Shown here in pieces: positions 10,175 to 22,599 of a DNA stretch of 64,000 nucleotides. Each line of letters begins with the position of its first letter. The first letter of the stretch is position 1. The DNA comes from Gamsiella multidivaricata (Eukaryota; Mortierellomycota; Mortierellomycetes; Mortierellales; Mortierellaceae), in contig NW_026251710.1 in assembly GCF_025024155.1 (NCBI RefSeq), positions 496,001 through 560,000 on the forward strand, read 5' to 3'. The position numbers were made by a program, and so were the translations under genes. The notes under the pieces are model-generated. The model saw nothing but the letters and a program-made list of their open reading frames with translations, was not told the origin of the DNA and ran no database searches.

Positions 10175-12772
10175 GTAATTTACGTCTTAGTAATTTATGG
10201 GATGACTCTTTTGTTAGCCCTTGTACCATATATTCTCCCATTGCATCTTTCTTGTATCTATCTACACTCTATCTTTTTTTTTTTCTTTTTTTTTTTTTTG
10301 CATGAATAAAATTGCATACGCCTACATTGACTAGGGCATAAGAAAAAGAAAAAGAAAAAGAAAAGAATAACAGCGGTTTTTTTGTGAGTGGTCAAAGGCA
10401 AAGGGGGTGGAAAGATAACTGGTATGTGTCCATGTGGACAACTTTAGATTTTATTCTCCGGAGAAACTCTATAGCCGGGTGTGGCAGGGTGGCAGGGCCT
10501 TTTTGGCCGAACTGTCCCCCCTCCCTATGGGACTCACTCTCTCACACAACATTGGAGGGTTTAGGTCCGCTATGTTGCGCGTATATCTTTTTTTTTTTTC
10601 GACTTTAAGCATCGCATTCATGCGCCGACCCGTGTAAAGCGCCCTTGGTGTACCTTTGTTTCTTTTTTCTTTTCTCTTTTTCTTTTTTCTTTTTTCTTTA
10701 CCGGAGAGCTGTTTTACCCACGCAAAAGAAAACACACTCGTCGGTACACGGCATTACCCCCCTACCGGATCCCCCATTGTGTCCCGACGGACGCGTCTTT
10801 TTGGTTAGGCAGAGCCACTGAACTCTGAATGCGTGAGCTTTCTTCTACTGCTACTACTACTACTGCTACTACTACTGTTCTCCTTACAGTCGTGCTTCCC
10901 ATTGCGCAAACCGCTCCGTTCTAGTTATTTGGTCAATGTTGTATATAATAGCACTACACGCACACTGCACCTGCACACACACACATACACACATACACCT
11001 CTATTAGCTAACATCCCAAGTGGTATGTTTGACTATAGAACCTCGCTTTGATAGCGGTGAACAGTCTGTCACAAGTATCGGGTCCCGAATGGGATGTGCA
11101 AATCTTGCGCCGCGCATGAACTCTTTCTACATAGACAACCAACCAACCAACCAAAAAAATAAAAATAAAAAAAACTATCCATCTGAATGAGAAGTTCTTC
11201 TCGCAGAAGCTTAAAGCAAACAAGCGTTTCCTCAGGAGTGAATATAGACTGCAGGTAGACAAGACAAAGACAAAGACCAAGCTGCCACTATTCTGGGCCC
11301 CCCATACGCGCTCACTTTGGCCTTCTTGTCGTTTCTTCGCAGAGTTCTCATAGACTAGTCGAGAAGCCAGGGGCAACGGACGCAGTATTTTCACATTAAA
11401 AAAAAAAAAAGTCCATAGATTCCTCTTTTGCTGAACTTCATCGTTTTTGCGATATAGAATGTTGGCTGCAGGATGCATGTGCTGTGTGAGAGAGAGAGTG
11501 CCTGTGGACATGAAAAGTGACGCCCATTCATTCCTCCATGTACTTGTACTTTGTTGCCCTTTTTGTGCTGCTCTGCGTCCTACTGGCGAGGGAACTCTTG
11601 GGAATGACTCAATTTAATGATGCGCAGGAGGAGGAGGAGGAGGAGGAGGAGGGAGGAAGCTCAAAGGCGTATTCAAGGGTCTACACAGCAATCAAATGAA
11701 CCAGTGGTAGGTAGTGAAAAAAAAGGCACAAACGGTGATCGAAGGGAAATGTGTCAAGGGGGGCTCGTATATCCATGTAGAACAGAGTATTAAATAACAA
11801 ACTACCACGGGGACCTGTTGGACATGTTCTGGGGGGGACCCTTGACGGCTGTTATTGGAGGAACGAGCGACCCATGCCTCTGTACAGCATAGAGCACGAA
11901 CCGGACCCTCCCCGCCCTTCTGGACTAGAAAAGATATATGAAAAAAAAGACCTTCCTTCTGGCGCAGTTTCAACAACATCGGGGAATAGGGAGAGAAGAG
12001 ATCTTTGACCCTCCCCCTTGCACCTGTATGGATTTAATCTTATCAGTAAATTAAGGGAGGAGAAGGATGTGGAGGAGGAGGGAGGGAGGAAGGGAAGCAC
12101 GGAGCATTGGGTTTGAGAGATTACAAGGAAGAAGGTATCATGCAGCCATGGACCAAGCAATTAAACAGGCAATTTTGCATGAATACGATGCCATGTGGCA
12201 CAGGCCATTCGAGTGTCCTCCTTTCCTTGACGAAATCGGTTCCTGAAGATGTTGCCCAGATCTATCCAAATGAAGGGAGAAAGGAGAGAACGAAAGGAGG
12301 CACCGGAAATAGAGCGGCCACAGCTCTTTTTAAGGACCTTTGTCCCATCTCCATGTTCTCTTTTACTTCCGCAGAGAGAACAGAACATGGGCTTTTGAAG
12401 ACGGTATCCGGGAGGAAAGGCGGTGTCCAGGATGGGGTCCGGATCTCACAGGCGACTTGACAGCAGAGGGAAGGAAAGAAAAGAGCGGGGTTCAGGAGGC
12501 AGAATGGGCTGTAAAACCTGCACCGCATATGGCCATGAACATCCACCACGCCTTCATGGACGCAAGTAGTTGAAGTGTGCATCGCAAACAGGGCGTGCTG
12601 TGCACCCCTTCCGGGAACAGAACAGAACGATGTCCTCCCCCCCCCGACCGTTGAGCAGCTCCCTTCTTTCCTTCTTTCTTTCCATCCTTCTTTCAGCTCA
12701 CACTCTCCGACGCCGTGTCCTTCTTCTTTCTCCTTCCCACTCCCACCCTTCCGGCCTTCTCCCCCTCTCATC
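10175..12772. other. Long intergenic region between the two RCR-like paralogues
   Basis: About 2.6 kb with no convincing gene. It holds T-rich 3' UTR-like sequence (10275-10300), a CTACTG trinucleotide stretch (10852-10878), CA repeats (10974-10998), a GGA-repeat (11628-11655) and GA/GGA-rich blocks (12050-12095). Open frames here are simple-sequence translations. Confidence 0.55.
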
Positions 12773-13600
12773 ATGGAAACACACACCCATACACACACAC
12801 CCACTGCGACGACAACATCCTCTCCCACTCCCTCCACCATCTCCTCCTCTTCCTACCTCAACCTCGACTCTGGCATCTTCATCTACGCCATCCTCGTCAT
12901 CGCCGTCCTCATCGCCGTCGTTTACTTTGGCCGCGTCTGCCTCGCCAAACGCCGCTACCGTCGCCGTGCCCTCAAAGACTCGGACTACGAAGGTAAAAAA
13001 AACCACCCAACCGTCCTTTACTCTATTTTTTCTTTATTAAGCTTGGTCTGTGTCTCATCTATGGTTATTAGTCCGTGTTCCTGGCGCATTAACTCTATCT
13101 CTCGAGAAACACTTCTCCCCTCTCCCCCTCTCCCCCCTCCCCCCTCCATCCCATGCATCATAGTCGGCCCACCCATGTACTTGCAACACCTCGACGACCT
13201 ACAAGTCATCGACACACCACCGCCGCCTCGCGACCTCATCCACCCTCCTTCATCATCATCCGCCCCTTCTTCTGCTTCCGTAGGTCATTCTTCCACCCCA
13301 GAGACCTTCGACCCCGCCGCACCGGGTCCAGCACTGGTCCGTGGAGAGAACTTTTGTTTCGTCACCTCACTTCCTCACTCACACTCCAGGACTGAATCTG
13401 CAGCTTCTGGACCTGTCGCAACAGCCACCGTAGCAGCAGCAGCGCTCGTCACAGCAGCACCAATAACACCAGCACCAGTAAGGGCAGCGTCAGCGGCGGT
13501 GGCAGGGACAGTGACAGGGGGATTTGGAGAAGAGGAGCCGCAGCCCCCGGCGTACGAGGATCTATCTCCACGCGAGCCTCTGATCTTCAGGAGGGGATGA
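12773..13600 (+). CDS. Single-pass membrane protein with C-terminal PPxY motif (RCR-like, paralogue 2)
   Basis: Smaller paralogue of the gene at 8570. Exons 12773-12992 and 13164-13600 (171-bp GT-AG intron, phase 1) give 218 residues. A Thr/Ser-rich N-terminus (1-33) precedes one membrane helix (FIYAILVIAVLIAVVYFG, about 36-53) and a basic block KRRYRRR. After the splice comes VGPPMYLQHLDDLQVID, which aligns with SPPQYMSYMLDQPVLD of the upstream gene. The C-terminal PPAYEDLSPREPL matches PPPYIPLSPEAAP. Intron position and phase are the same in both genes, so tandem duplication is very likely. The intron length is a multiple of three without stops, so the retained form would also be translatable. 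Function is inferred from topology and PPxY only. Confidence 0.75.
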   Translation: METHTHTHTPTATTTSSPTPSTISSSSYLNLDSGIFIYAILVIAVLIAVVYFGRVCLAKRRYRRRALKDSDYEGKKNHPTVLYSIFSLLSLVCVSSMVISPCSWRINSISRETLLPSPPLPPPPSIPCIIVGPPMYLQHLDDLQVIDTPPPPRDLIHPPSSSSAPSSASVGHSSTPETFDPAAPGPALVRGENFCFVTSLPHSHSRTESAASGPVATATVAAAALVTAAPITPAPVRAASAAVAGTVTGGFGEEEPQPPAYEDLSPREPLIFRRG

Positions 13601-14128
13601 TCTTGGGGGGGAGGGTTTTACCATGGGCCCTCTGCAAGCTGGTGCTTCAGAATTAGAAATGCATCCCCCATTAGGATGCTTGGCTTTTGAACAGCAGGTA
13701 TACGCGCGCGCACTTGTTTTTGTGTCATACATCATAACGAAAAAAAAAAAAAAAAGAAAGGGTTGTTCGTCTTTTGGGCTTGAGAACATGTAGACTACTT
13801 CTATCGATCTTTCTATTCATCCATTCATGATGAAAAATAAAAACAAAGAGAAAAAAGAAGTACCAGATCCTTTTCATGCACATCCATCGATTGAAGAAAC
13901 GATTCTTCACAGCAGCATTTCTCGCCTGCTCTTTATTATATAAATTATCGGATCGGATTAGTTGTTTTTCTTTTTCTTTTTTTTTTAAAGTCATTAGCTA
14001 GAATCGTGTATAAATGGTATGCGTTTTGGGAGGGGGGTTTCTGGAGGAAAGGAAAAGGAAAAAGGAACCCAGGTTCGAGGGAGCGATATATGAATAAATA
14101 TAATAAAATAAAAATAAATAAACGTCCC
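13601..14128. other. Convergent 3' region
   Basis: AT-rich 3' flanks of two convergent genes with A and T runs (13740-13755, 13972-13986) and AATAAA-like elements near 14094-14120. No gene seen. Confidence 0.6.
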
Positions 14129-17100
14129 TTATGAGTTATGCCAGCCCCATCCTTGGGTGCTATCACCTTGTTGGACGATCGGGCCCGAGATATTCCTCTG
14201 CAAGACCTCTCGTTCATGCTGTCGCTGCTGTTCCTTCTCCTTCTTGGCCCTATACTTCCTCACCACCACCATCGCGATCCCCACATACGCTGCCGTCGCC
14301 AACCCGACCACCGCACCGATCACCGGTCCATGACTCTTCCCCCCCGAGCCCGGCGTCACCGTCCCCGAATCGCCCGTCAACGGGTCCGCGATACTCGGAT
14401 CCTGGGTTCCATCATCACCTCCGCTGCCGCTGCCGTTGCCGTTGCCACGGCTGCTGCCATTGCTGCCGCCACTGTTGCCGCCACTGCCGTTCGAGCCCGA
14501 GGTCGGGGGACGGTTACTGAGCGGATAAGTCGGGTCGAGGTACTGTCCAAAGGTATCGGCGCCGGGGATATGGAGCGAACTATCCCTGTCCTTGACCAAG
14601 GTCTCCAGGTTCGAATACTGAGTTCGAGGGATCGCGACAGTGACCAAAATCGCGTCCGCGACATTGGTCGACGTCACCAGCGCCCGCTTCCTCTTCGCCC
14701 CTTCTCCTCCTTTGCCGCTGACCTGGTTCTTGTTCATCATCGAGGACTGATCGGATCCATCCCGGATCGCCAGCACGAGGATCAAGCTCGAGTCCACTCC
14801 CAGGACCTGACTCAGCTGTGCAGGAATGAACGACACGAGCTGGGCGGCGAGGACACCATTGTTGATCACCTGATAGTACGATACATGCTCATATCGCAGA
14901 TGTACGTTGAATGAGCCATCAGGAATGTCCGGGTGCAGGTTCGGGATCACCACGTCCGGAAGGGATGTGCCAGGCGAGGGAGTCGAGGTCGTCTGCGGGG
15001 CCGTGATCGGGACGATCGTGCTGGGGAGCCAGGGGGTCGTGCTCCGTGTGGATCGGGTGTGATGCGATGTGGTCGGACTATTCGTCGTGGTCGTCGTGAT
15101 CGTTGCAGCCGCAGTAGTCGTAGTCGTAGTCGTAGTAATCGTAGTCGTGGTAGTGGTAGTAGTGGTGGTAGTAGCAGCAGTAGCAGTAGCAGTAGCAGTA
15201 GCAGTAGCAGTCGTGGTTGTGGGACTAGGGGTAGGGGTCGGGATGGACGTGGCAGTAAGATTCGTCGACCCAGTCGTCGCTATCGTCGGTCTCCGCCCAG
15301 AGCCCATCAGCGTGGTCGTCACCGTCACCGTCGTCGTCAAATTACCCGATAATACCGGCGTCGGTTCCACGGGAACAACGCTCAGGGTCAATGAAACCGA
15401 CGCCTCTGTCGGGACAACCGGTGCCGGCTCGGTCGTCACCGTCGGCGTCAACTCTGGTGTCACTGCCGTCGTTGTCGTCTCAGTCGTGTGGGTGATGGTA
15501 CCATGCGTAACTTCCGTCCGTGCACCTGTACCTGGTACTGTGATGGGTGTACGGAGAGTCGTCGTCACTGCCGCACTTGACGACGACGACGACGACGACG
15601 ACAATGTGGCTATGGGAGCAGGCTTATGTGGTTCGTGAGACTCCTGCGTAGGAGTGGTACGGGTATGGGTATGAGTATGAGTGTGGGTACGGGCACGGGT
15701 ATGGGTACGGGTACGGGTATGGGTATGATCAGGATCTGAGTGGGTATTGTGTGGTGATGTCGAATGAGTCTTCCTTGTGCGATGGCCCCTGGATTTCGTC
15801 GACAACTCTGGCTCCGGCTCCGAGGTATGCTTTGGCTTCGGCTTTGGCTTTGGCTTTGGGTCGGGTTTCGACTTTGGCGTTGGCGTTGGCGTTGGCGTTG
15901 GCTTTGATTTTGGCTTTGGCTTTGGCTTGGACTTGTGCGTAGGTGCTGGGGTTGAGGTCGGAGTGAGAGTCGAGGAGGAGGTGGTAGTGGAGGAGGAGGA
16001 TGTTATCCTCTTCTTCTGTCCCATCTCTTCCTCATCGGGTGCTCCGGCCAGGGGGCCTGGCAGCGGCAGGTCTGCGCGGACGTTTGCATGGAGGACTGCG
16101 AGCGGAGATATCGCGTCTGCATTTGCCTACAGATAGTTCGTAGATGATACGCGAACAAAGCAGACAAAATTCACAGACGATATGAGTATACACGAATGTT
16201 TGTGATGCAAGCATCCTGGAGATATCTGCAGTCTCAAGGGGAGGAGGAGGGGATAAGGCGAGGAGTACAGGGCTGTGGGTGCGTGGAAATGGGTAGAGTG
16301 CGATGATAGGATAGGATGAAAAAGAATCCGCATGCTAATTGCACACATCTCTGCAACAACAAAGACAACGAGACGGCAGAAGAGAGACAGAGAAAAGAAA
16401 AGAGCTGAGAGCCGCGAGTGCAGAGATAGAGAGCGGAGCGGGAGAGGGAGATGAAGGGGTGTTTTGTCATCACTGCAAGCTGTTCTTTAGCTCCACTCTT
16501 TTGTTTGTCGCCGTGTGCTCTCAATCGGTCGACGCCCCAAACAGGAAGAGCGGACTGAGATTGATAATGGTCAATATATCAATAAAGCGACATGCGCATT
16601 CGAAAAGGAAGTGGGAGAGTGTGTATGCTGTGTATGTTTGTATATATATGTGTATGTGTTTGCGATAAGCAGGGTTGCGAGTGGCGGTATGGAATGGAAT
16701 GGGAGTGGGGCGAGGGGGCCAAGGTGAGAGGCGGGGGGATGGAAAGTGTGCTCTACATGGCGGATTGAGTTGATGATTCGGATGGATACAGACCAAAGCA
16801 GAAATCCAGGACCCAATAGAAAATCATCTGTTTACATCATGTTGGCCATAAAAATAAACGGCGGTAATGGTCTGTTGTTTACGCCCACCACCACCACTGC
16901 GGTATCAACAGATGCATGTGGAAGAGGAGATGGACAAGGGCCATATCGTCAAGGCCAGGGTCATGAATATGCAGAGGGACTTGTGTTGCTGTTGCTGTTG
17001 CTGTTATTAAATATGCTTACCATCTGAGCGGGGTATTTGACGGCCGCAGCACTGGCCTCTGCGGCAACAACGGCAGCAGTATTAAACAGGGCCATGACTG

Positions 17101-17176
17101 CGCCGAGGCCGACCAGCAGTGGCACGATTGTCCAGGTACTGTTGGTACGGGTGTGCTTTGTAGACTGGATGCGCAT
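14129..17176 (-). CDS. Signalling-mucin-like transmembrane protein (Msb2-like)
   Basis: Minus-strand exons 17021-17176 and 14129-16126 give 717 residues. Exon 1 encodes a signal peptide: a hydrophobic core WTIVPLLVGLGAVMALF followed by an Ala-rich cleavage region. Residues about 87-470 are an extreme Ser/Thr/Pro region with Lys-Pro dipeptides, a Thr-His/Thr-Arg block and poly-Thr, suited to heavy O-glycosylation. A folded membrane-proximal domain follows (SYYQVINNGVLAAQLVSFIP and AILVTVAIPRTQYSNLETLV), then a Gly/Asn/Ser linker, one membrane helix (about 652-674) and a 43-residue cytoplasmic tail that starts RKYRAKKEKE. This architecture is that of fungal Msb2 osmosensor/MAPK signalling mucins; I rely on layout and resemblance of the juxtamembrane domain. 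The 894-bp first intron is unusually long, so an additional exon is possible. Confidence 0.72.
15080..15240 (-). repeat. Poly-Thr coding trinucleotide repeats in the mucin gene
   Basis: GTC/GTA/GTG-type triplets on the plus strand encode runs of Thr and Ala-Thr on the minus strand. Related simple blocks at 15660-15730 (Thr-His/Thr-Arg) and 15836-15935 (Lys-Pro) make the gene prone to length variation. Confidence 0.75.
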
Positions 17177-20100
17177 GGTGAATGATCGAGTCTAGAAGCA
17201 GGGGAGGGTCCGTCGGTGTTCTTCGACTAGACTAAAAGTGCTCTAGTGAAGTTTTGTTGGTTTGTGGAGAATGAAAAAAGGAAAGGTGCTGTTGCTAACT
17301 CGTTGAGGGGCTGTTCGTAGTCGATGGTGTAGAACAGGAAAATTGTAACGCGTTAGTGCCCCTGGATCGGATTGTCGAAGGATGAGATTGTCGCGTAGTG
17401 TTCGAGAGAGAGGAAGGGAACGTACAGCGTGGCGAGTCGAGTGTCGTAACAGTGTATGCACAGCATTCAGGTTGTGTGAGATAACAGGAGGGTTCCCGAG
17501 GGAATGGAAGATGACGAGGGGGAATGAATGGGAGACAAGGGGAGGGAATGGAATGGAGCAGAATGGAATGGAAATGAAGGAAATGAAGGGGAGAGAGAGA
17601 GAGTGAGTGAGTGAAAGAGTGAAAGAGCGAAAGAGCGAAAGAGAAAAATCAGAAAGGGAAGAAGGATGGTCGCCCTGGGAATGGTAATTGGCTGTGTAGA
17701 AGTGTGCTGCAGGGGTATCGGTTGATGGAGTGCTGTGAGTGGCGGGGTGTCAGATAAGATACAGCGGAATGGGATGGAATGGAATGGAGACTCAGGAACC
17801 AGAGACCGTTAGGGTTTCAGGTGCAGGAGGAAGAGAGAAGAGAAGAGGAAGGATGGGAGGGGGATGGGACACCCGAAGAAAAGGTCCCCTTTTTCTTCAG
17901 TGAAGAACAAAAAGAGGGCGATGGAATGGAGGGTGCAATCGATGGAAGCGAAAGAAAGAAAGGAAGAAAGACGTTCAGCAAGAAGAGGAAGAGAGGTCAT
18001 AACTCTCCGTGTCTCGCTCGCTCTTTTTTTTTTCTCCCTATCTCTTTCTTTCTTTCTTTCACTTTAAAACTGCTCTCTATTGTTAATGCTGTTAATATTA
18101 TTGCTTTCCCTCCAACCAGACAGGCATCATTTTCCTTCTCAGTCATGGCCCATAATGATGAGAGCCGAAAAATAAAATAAAATAAAACAACAAACAACAA
18201 CATAAACTCATAACATATGGTTTATCGAAAAGGAGGTTGTAAGCATGTATGGAAGGATACAAACGTGGGGGAGGAGCAGATGGGATCAGGTGGAGAAGGT
18301 GCAGGTGTATGCGAATGCCACTTCCGACAAAGCAGAAGTAAAAAAGATTTGGTCGACTATCAATCCCTTCCTAAACTCCATTGCTCAAGTGGCTATCCTT
18401 CCTAATCCTCCACCTGTGCACACTTCCCTGCCCTTTTTACCATATGTTAGTCTGCCGTAGACTATCGTTGCATGCATCTCAACCATTCGACCCTTCATCG
18501 CGTCTTTTTTTTATGTCCTTGTACAACAACACGGAGGATACACAGTGAGGCGTAACTCTTCCCCCCCCCTTCCTCCTGCTCCTCAAGAGTGACAAAGTGA
18601 CTCTAAAGAGAAAAAAACACACCGCACAAAAAGAGTGCTGCACTCCGTCCCACTCACTGTTTAATCAAGGAACGGAGAAACACATGCGACAGACTTCCGC
18701 CTTTTTTTTTTCTCTTTCGTTCATGTTTACGCCCAACTTGTCCTAGTTAGACCCTTCAGCCTTCTTTATCGCATGTGAAGTGGAGAATCGAGAGCATACA
18801 AACACCATATCCATATCCAATCATTTTACCTCCTGTTTTAACTTTTAACTTCTTCTTGGGCAGAGGCGCAAAAATACAGTCGAAACCCAAAAACAATTTT
18901 CTTTTCCCAGAAAGACATCTTTCTCTTACTGCCTAGTAGGCATCTTTTTTTTTTTTTTTTTTTTTTTTTTTTGGAGCGGATGCGTTTTGCCCTTATGAGT
19001 GGTATGTGAAAGGAAGAATACAATGCGTAATTCCCAGAGTAGATGTACTTGTACGCGTGATCGATCTCTCGAATTGTTTATAGTAATGCATAGACTAAGA
19101 GCGCCCTTCCTTCCTTTTTTTTTTTTTTTTTTTTTTTTACGCCATGTATGGGCATATATGTTTACAAGTTAGCATGCGTGTGGATGCGCGTGCGTGTGCG
19201 TGCTCTTGCAGCAAGTTGTAGAATCCAGTCCTTAGACTACCATTGGACCAAATTCCTCCCTTTAACCAAGAACATGGATAGACATAATAGATAGAGTACC
19301 ATGTTTGTTACTGTATAGACATTCAAGTACAGGCATGTATTTATACCCATTTATATGCTTTTCTTTACATTTATTGCCAGTAGCATAACTCCCCCCCTTT
19401 TTTTTTTATCTTTTCTGTGTATGGCCACTACCTCGCCTCCTTCTCGGAGGATCATCGTTTACATCGTCATGGTTGCTTTGTAGATTGTGTTCTAATAGGC
19501 ACTGAGGCAAGATAAAACCACTGCGCGGACAAAGCGCGCGCACTGAGTGGCGGACCGGGAAAATGAAAGAACGCGTTCGGGGGTATTTTTACGCTCCTTC
19601 TCCCCCCTTGAACTTAAACAGCTGCTGTGCTCCGATGTAAAACCTCTTCAAGGGGGGGAGATTCTTAAACAAATGCTGTGCAAAGGGCTATGCATCCCTC
19701 GGACATTTCGCATTGCCATGGAGGAAGGGGAGGGGAAGGGGGATTTATCTTTTAATCTACGGCCGTGCCCAGCATGTCCTGATGGTCGTTGTAGACAACG
19801 TGTTGTCGCGAATAAAAACGTGTCTTCATATTATAGACAACGAGTAGTGTCGCGAACTCAAAAAAATACCATGCTGGCATTGAGCCATGTCACTCTATAC
19901 AGCTTCGCTTGCAGTAGGCTAGCAGGGAACCGCGCAGTAGAACAGGAACTACAATCAATCGGCTGACCATTTCACCATCCTACGCTTCCTTCCTCTTTTA
20001 CACAATCAACCGCTCGTGGAAGATATTCTTTGACTGGTCGTCATGGATAAGGAAAGGTAGACCTGGAGATAAGTGCATGATGAGAGAGAGTTCTGATAAC

Positions 20101-20370
20101 AGAGTGAAAGGGGAGGCCTGAGAGCAGCACTCGAATAAGAAAACCGAGAAGCTGGAGGGGTGGCTACGGACGATGTGTGAAGAAAAAGAAGAGAGGGTAG
20201 GGAAGCAAACCGGCCGGTGGTTCCCAAATGCCCAGGAATAAGAAGTCCGTTTCTGTCACCTCTTTCGATTGATCAAATGCCTCACCCCTGGGGGAGGGTT
20301 CACCGAATTAATCTCACTTGCAAATAGCGCATTCTCGTTTATTCAGAATAAGCACGTCCTCTTGATGAAC
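17177..20370. other. Intergenic region upstream of the mucin gene
   Basis: About 3.2 kb without a supportable gene. It includes GGAAT/GGGAATG-type pentamer-like DNA (17520-17600, 17763-17790), GAGT/GAAAGAGC repeats (17592-17645), long T tracts (about 18942-18972 and 19118-19138), and short unrelated open frames. I found no convincing tRNA or other RNA gene. Confidence 0.55.
17520..17790. repeat. Degenerate GGAAT-like pentamer clusters
   Basis: Two clusters of overlapping ATGGA/GGAAT words (about 17520-17600 and 17763-17790), separated by GA-rich DNA, lie in the presumed promoter of the mucin gene. The repeats are imperfect. Confidence 0.55.
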
Positions 20371-22599
20371 CTATGCCTTGGTCGAGATCAAGCCCTTCAA
20401 CATATCAAACGAGTTACCGTCCGGCTGCAGCCTGTACTCCTCGCCCTCCACATCCCGACCCTGCTCATCCACCGCAACCGTCCGCAAAAGCCCATAGTCC
20501 AGCGTGATTCCTTGGATCCTGACCTTCCGATGGGGTGTCATCGTCGTCAGCGTCACAAACGCGTTCGAGTGCAGCCATCGCCTGTAATAGGTATGTTCCA
20601 GCTGTGCAAACCCAGTGCCGTTTCCGTGCAAGAACAGCCCATACATCTCTTCCAGCTTGACCAGGATATGCGCCAGGAGCGTCTCCTGTGTAAATAGACC
20701 GAGGTTCTTGCCGGTGACCTTGTTGTGGTATCGGATAATATGATTGATCGACGTCGTCGGGTTCGGGTTCGTCGTGTTCACTCCGCATCCTATACACCAT
20801 TCATTCGTGAACAGAGACGTGAGCAATTTTTTTTTATCATAGCATCACTTTTTTTTTTTTTTTTTTTTTTTTGCTCCACGCATTATCTTCATAGAACTAT
20901 TGCCATGAATTGGTTCTTGCTTACCAATGACCAACAAGAACTCGGATCCACTAAAGTTCGAATTCACCAGCACACCTCCGATCTTGACCATCTTCGGCCC
21001 CGCCTGCTCCTGTCCTCCCTCCAGAGGTGCGTCCGCGTAAATATCATTCGGCCACTTGAGTCGCAACGGCACATCCTCATACCCGGGCAACGAGCACACA
21101 CTCTCGACAACGGCAAGCGCGACCAAGTACTGAACAAACACCGCGGACGCATGCCGAGCCTGAACCGGATGGCGCAGCACCATCGAGAACTGAAGACATC
21201 CCGGAGGCGAGATCCAAGAGTTTCGTCCGCGTCCCCGTCCGGCAACCTGCGTCGTCGCATTGCACACGAATCCGTTGGGAAGATGTTGACAGAACGCAAA
21301 GTTCTTGTCCAGCATCGTCTGGGTTGACGAAACTACTTGGCCATACATCAGCCAGTTCCCGAAATGAAGGTCCTTGGATGGTGGGCGGATATGCTGCAGG
21401 TGACGGAAGAAATCGCCCATGGCAAAGTGGGGCGTCTGCGTGGGTGAGGGTACATCATCGGGGCAGAGGACAAGGTTCTTGATGATCTTTTCCTCGCTCT
21501 CACCCTCGGCCGTCTCAGAGAGCGTAGATGTGTGCACAGGAACGGATTGCTGAGGAGAGGCAATCAACTGGAAGGTATCGTTCGGTTCCTTAATCAATCC
21601 CTCTGCTGTCACAAGCGATCTCAACGAACGTGTCAATTCGGCGGTGTATGAAGGGTGCAATGACGCCAGATAGAGTGGTGTCACATCCGGGATTCCCTGG
21701 ATCGCTCCAGGAGGCAACTCTGGGTTAACAGCGTCATCCTCGACAGGTGCGGTCTGGGGAGCAGTAGTCGAGATATTGGGGTGCGTCAACTTGATCCCCA
21801 GCTTCATGATCAGGCTCCTGAGTAGCGAAACTCGTTCCCGGTCCTTCTCCAGTAGCCGGCTCACGACATTCGGCAACGGTCCGTACTCTGGGTTCGCCGC
21901 ATCCAGATGCGCAGCATCATACTCTGGGTGTACACCCGTCAACAACGCGAGTCCCTGTCCAACCTGACAAGCAACCATAGCCGCTTTGCGTGTCGAGTCG
22001 CCCCCCTCGTTGCTGTCGTCGTCGTACCATGCCAAGACTTCGGTTCCGGGATACCTTTCCGCATCCACAAAGAACCCTCCGCCATTAAAATAGACCCTCG
22101 TCCTCTCAGCTAGTCCATCCTTTGCTGCTGCTGCTTCTGTACCTGCACCAAGCGCCTCCTTATTCACCCGAACCTCGACCGCAATCGCGCCCTGCTCCGA
22201 GTCATACACAAAGCCCGGATATACAACTCCACGGCACTCGCCTCCAAAGAACTTCAATTCGCGATTGCCCTGAACTTCGAGCGGTGTGCCGACCTCAAAG
22301 ACAATCCGATCCGATGCGAAATAGGCCCCTGCACAGATACCCCAGAACTTCCCTCCGGCTCGAACATATTCCTGGATCTTCTCAATGACAGGTCCATGTA
22401 GGTCGCGGGTGTAGGGGATATCACGTCCACCGGGGATGACGAGCAAGGCCGTGGATTCTTCCCAGGGCTCGGTCGCGAGACCCTTGGAGTCGATTTTCAT
22501 AACATCGTAGTGCTGGCCGACCAGGGAACGTAGTGAGCGGACCGTGTGGGCGAGAGAGGTCCTTGAGGTGCCCTCGCCAGAGTAGACAAGGATGTTCAT
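20371..22599 (-). CDS. BPL1: Biotin--protein ligase (holocarboxylase synthetase)
   Basis: Attaches biotin via biotinyl-5'-AMP to lysine of acetyl-CoA carboxylase, pyruvate carboxylase and related enzymes. Exons 20925-22599 and 20371-20789 (minus strand, 135-bp intron) give 697 residues. The start MNILVYSGEG is chosen over an in-frame ATG 48 nt upstream because fungal BPL1 proteins begin this way. The N-terminal region is a class I glutamine-amidotransferase-like domain with PGGRDIPY and GICAGAYFAS (about 87-96). The C-terminal ligase has the nucleotide/biotin loop GRGRGRN (about 452), KWPNDIY (about 513), KIGGVLVN (about 536) and, across the splice junction, IGCGVNTTN. It ends with the small BPL C-terminal domain. 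The intron contains a 24-nt T tract near its acceptor side. Family assignment is secure. Confidence 0.96.

Noticed and set aside
11008..11511. Minus-strand 167-residue open frame in the intergenic region
   Set aside because: Composition is Phe/Leu/Ser-rich from T-rich DNA, with no domain, conserved motif or splice partners.
12262..12840. Minus-strand 192-residue open frame
   Set aside because: It overlaps the promoter and start of the second RCR-like gene and is made of GGA/GTG simple sequence.
15069..15638. Plus-strand 189-residue Val-rich open frame
   Set aside because: It is the antisense of the Thr-rich repeat region of the mucin gene; the triplet repeats keep all frames open.
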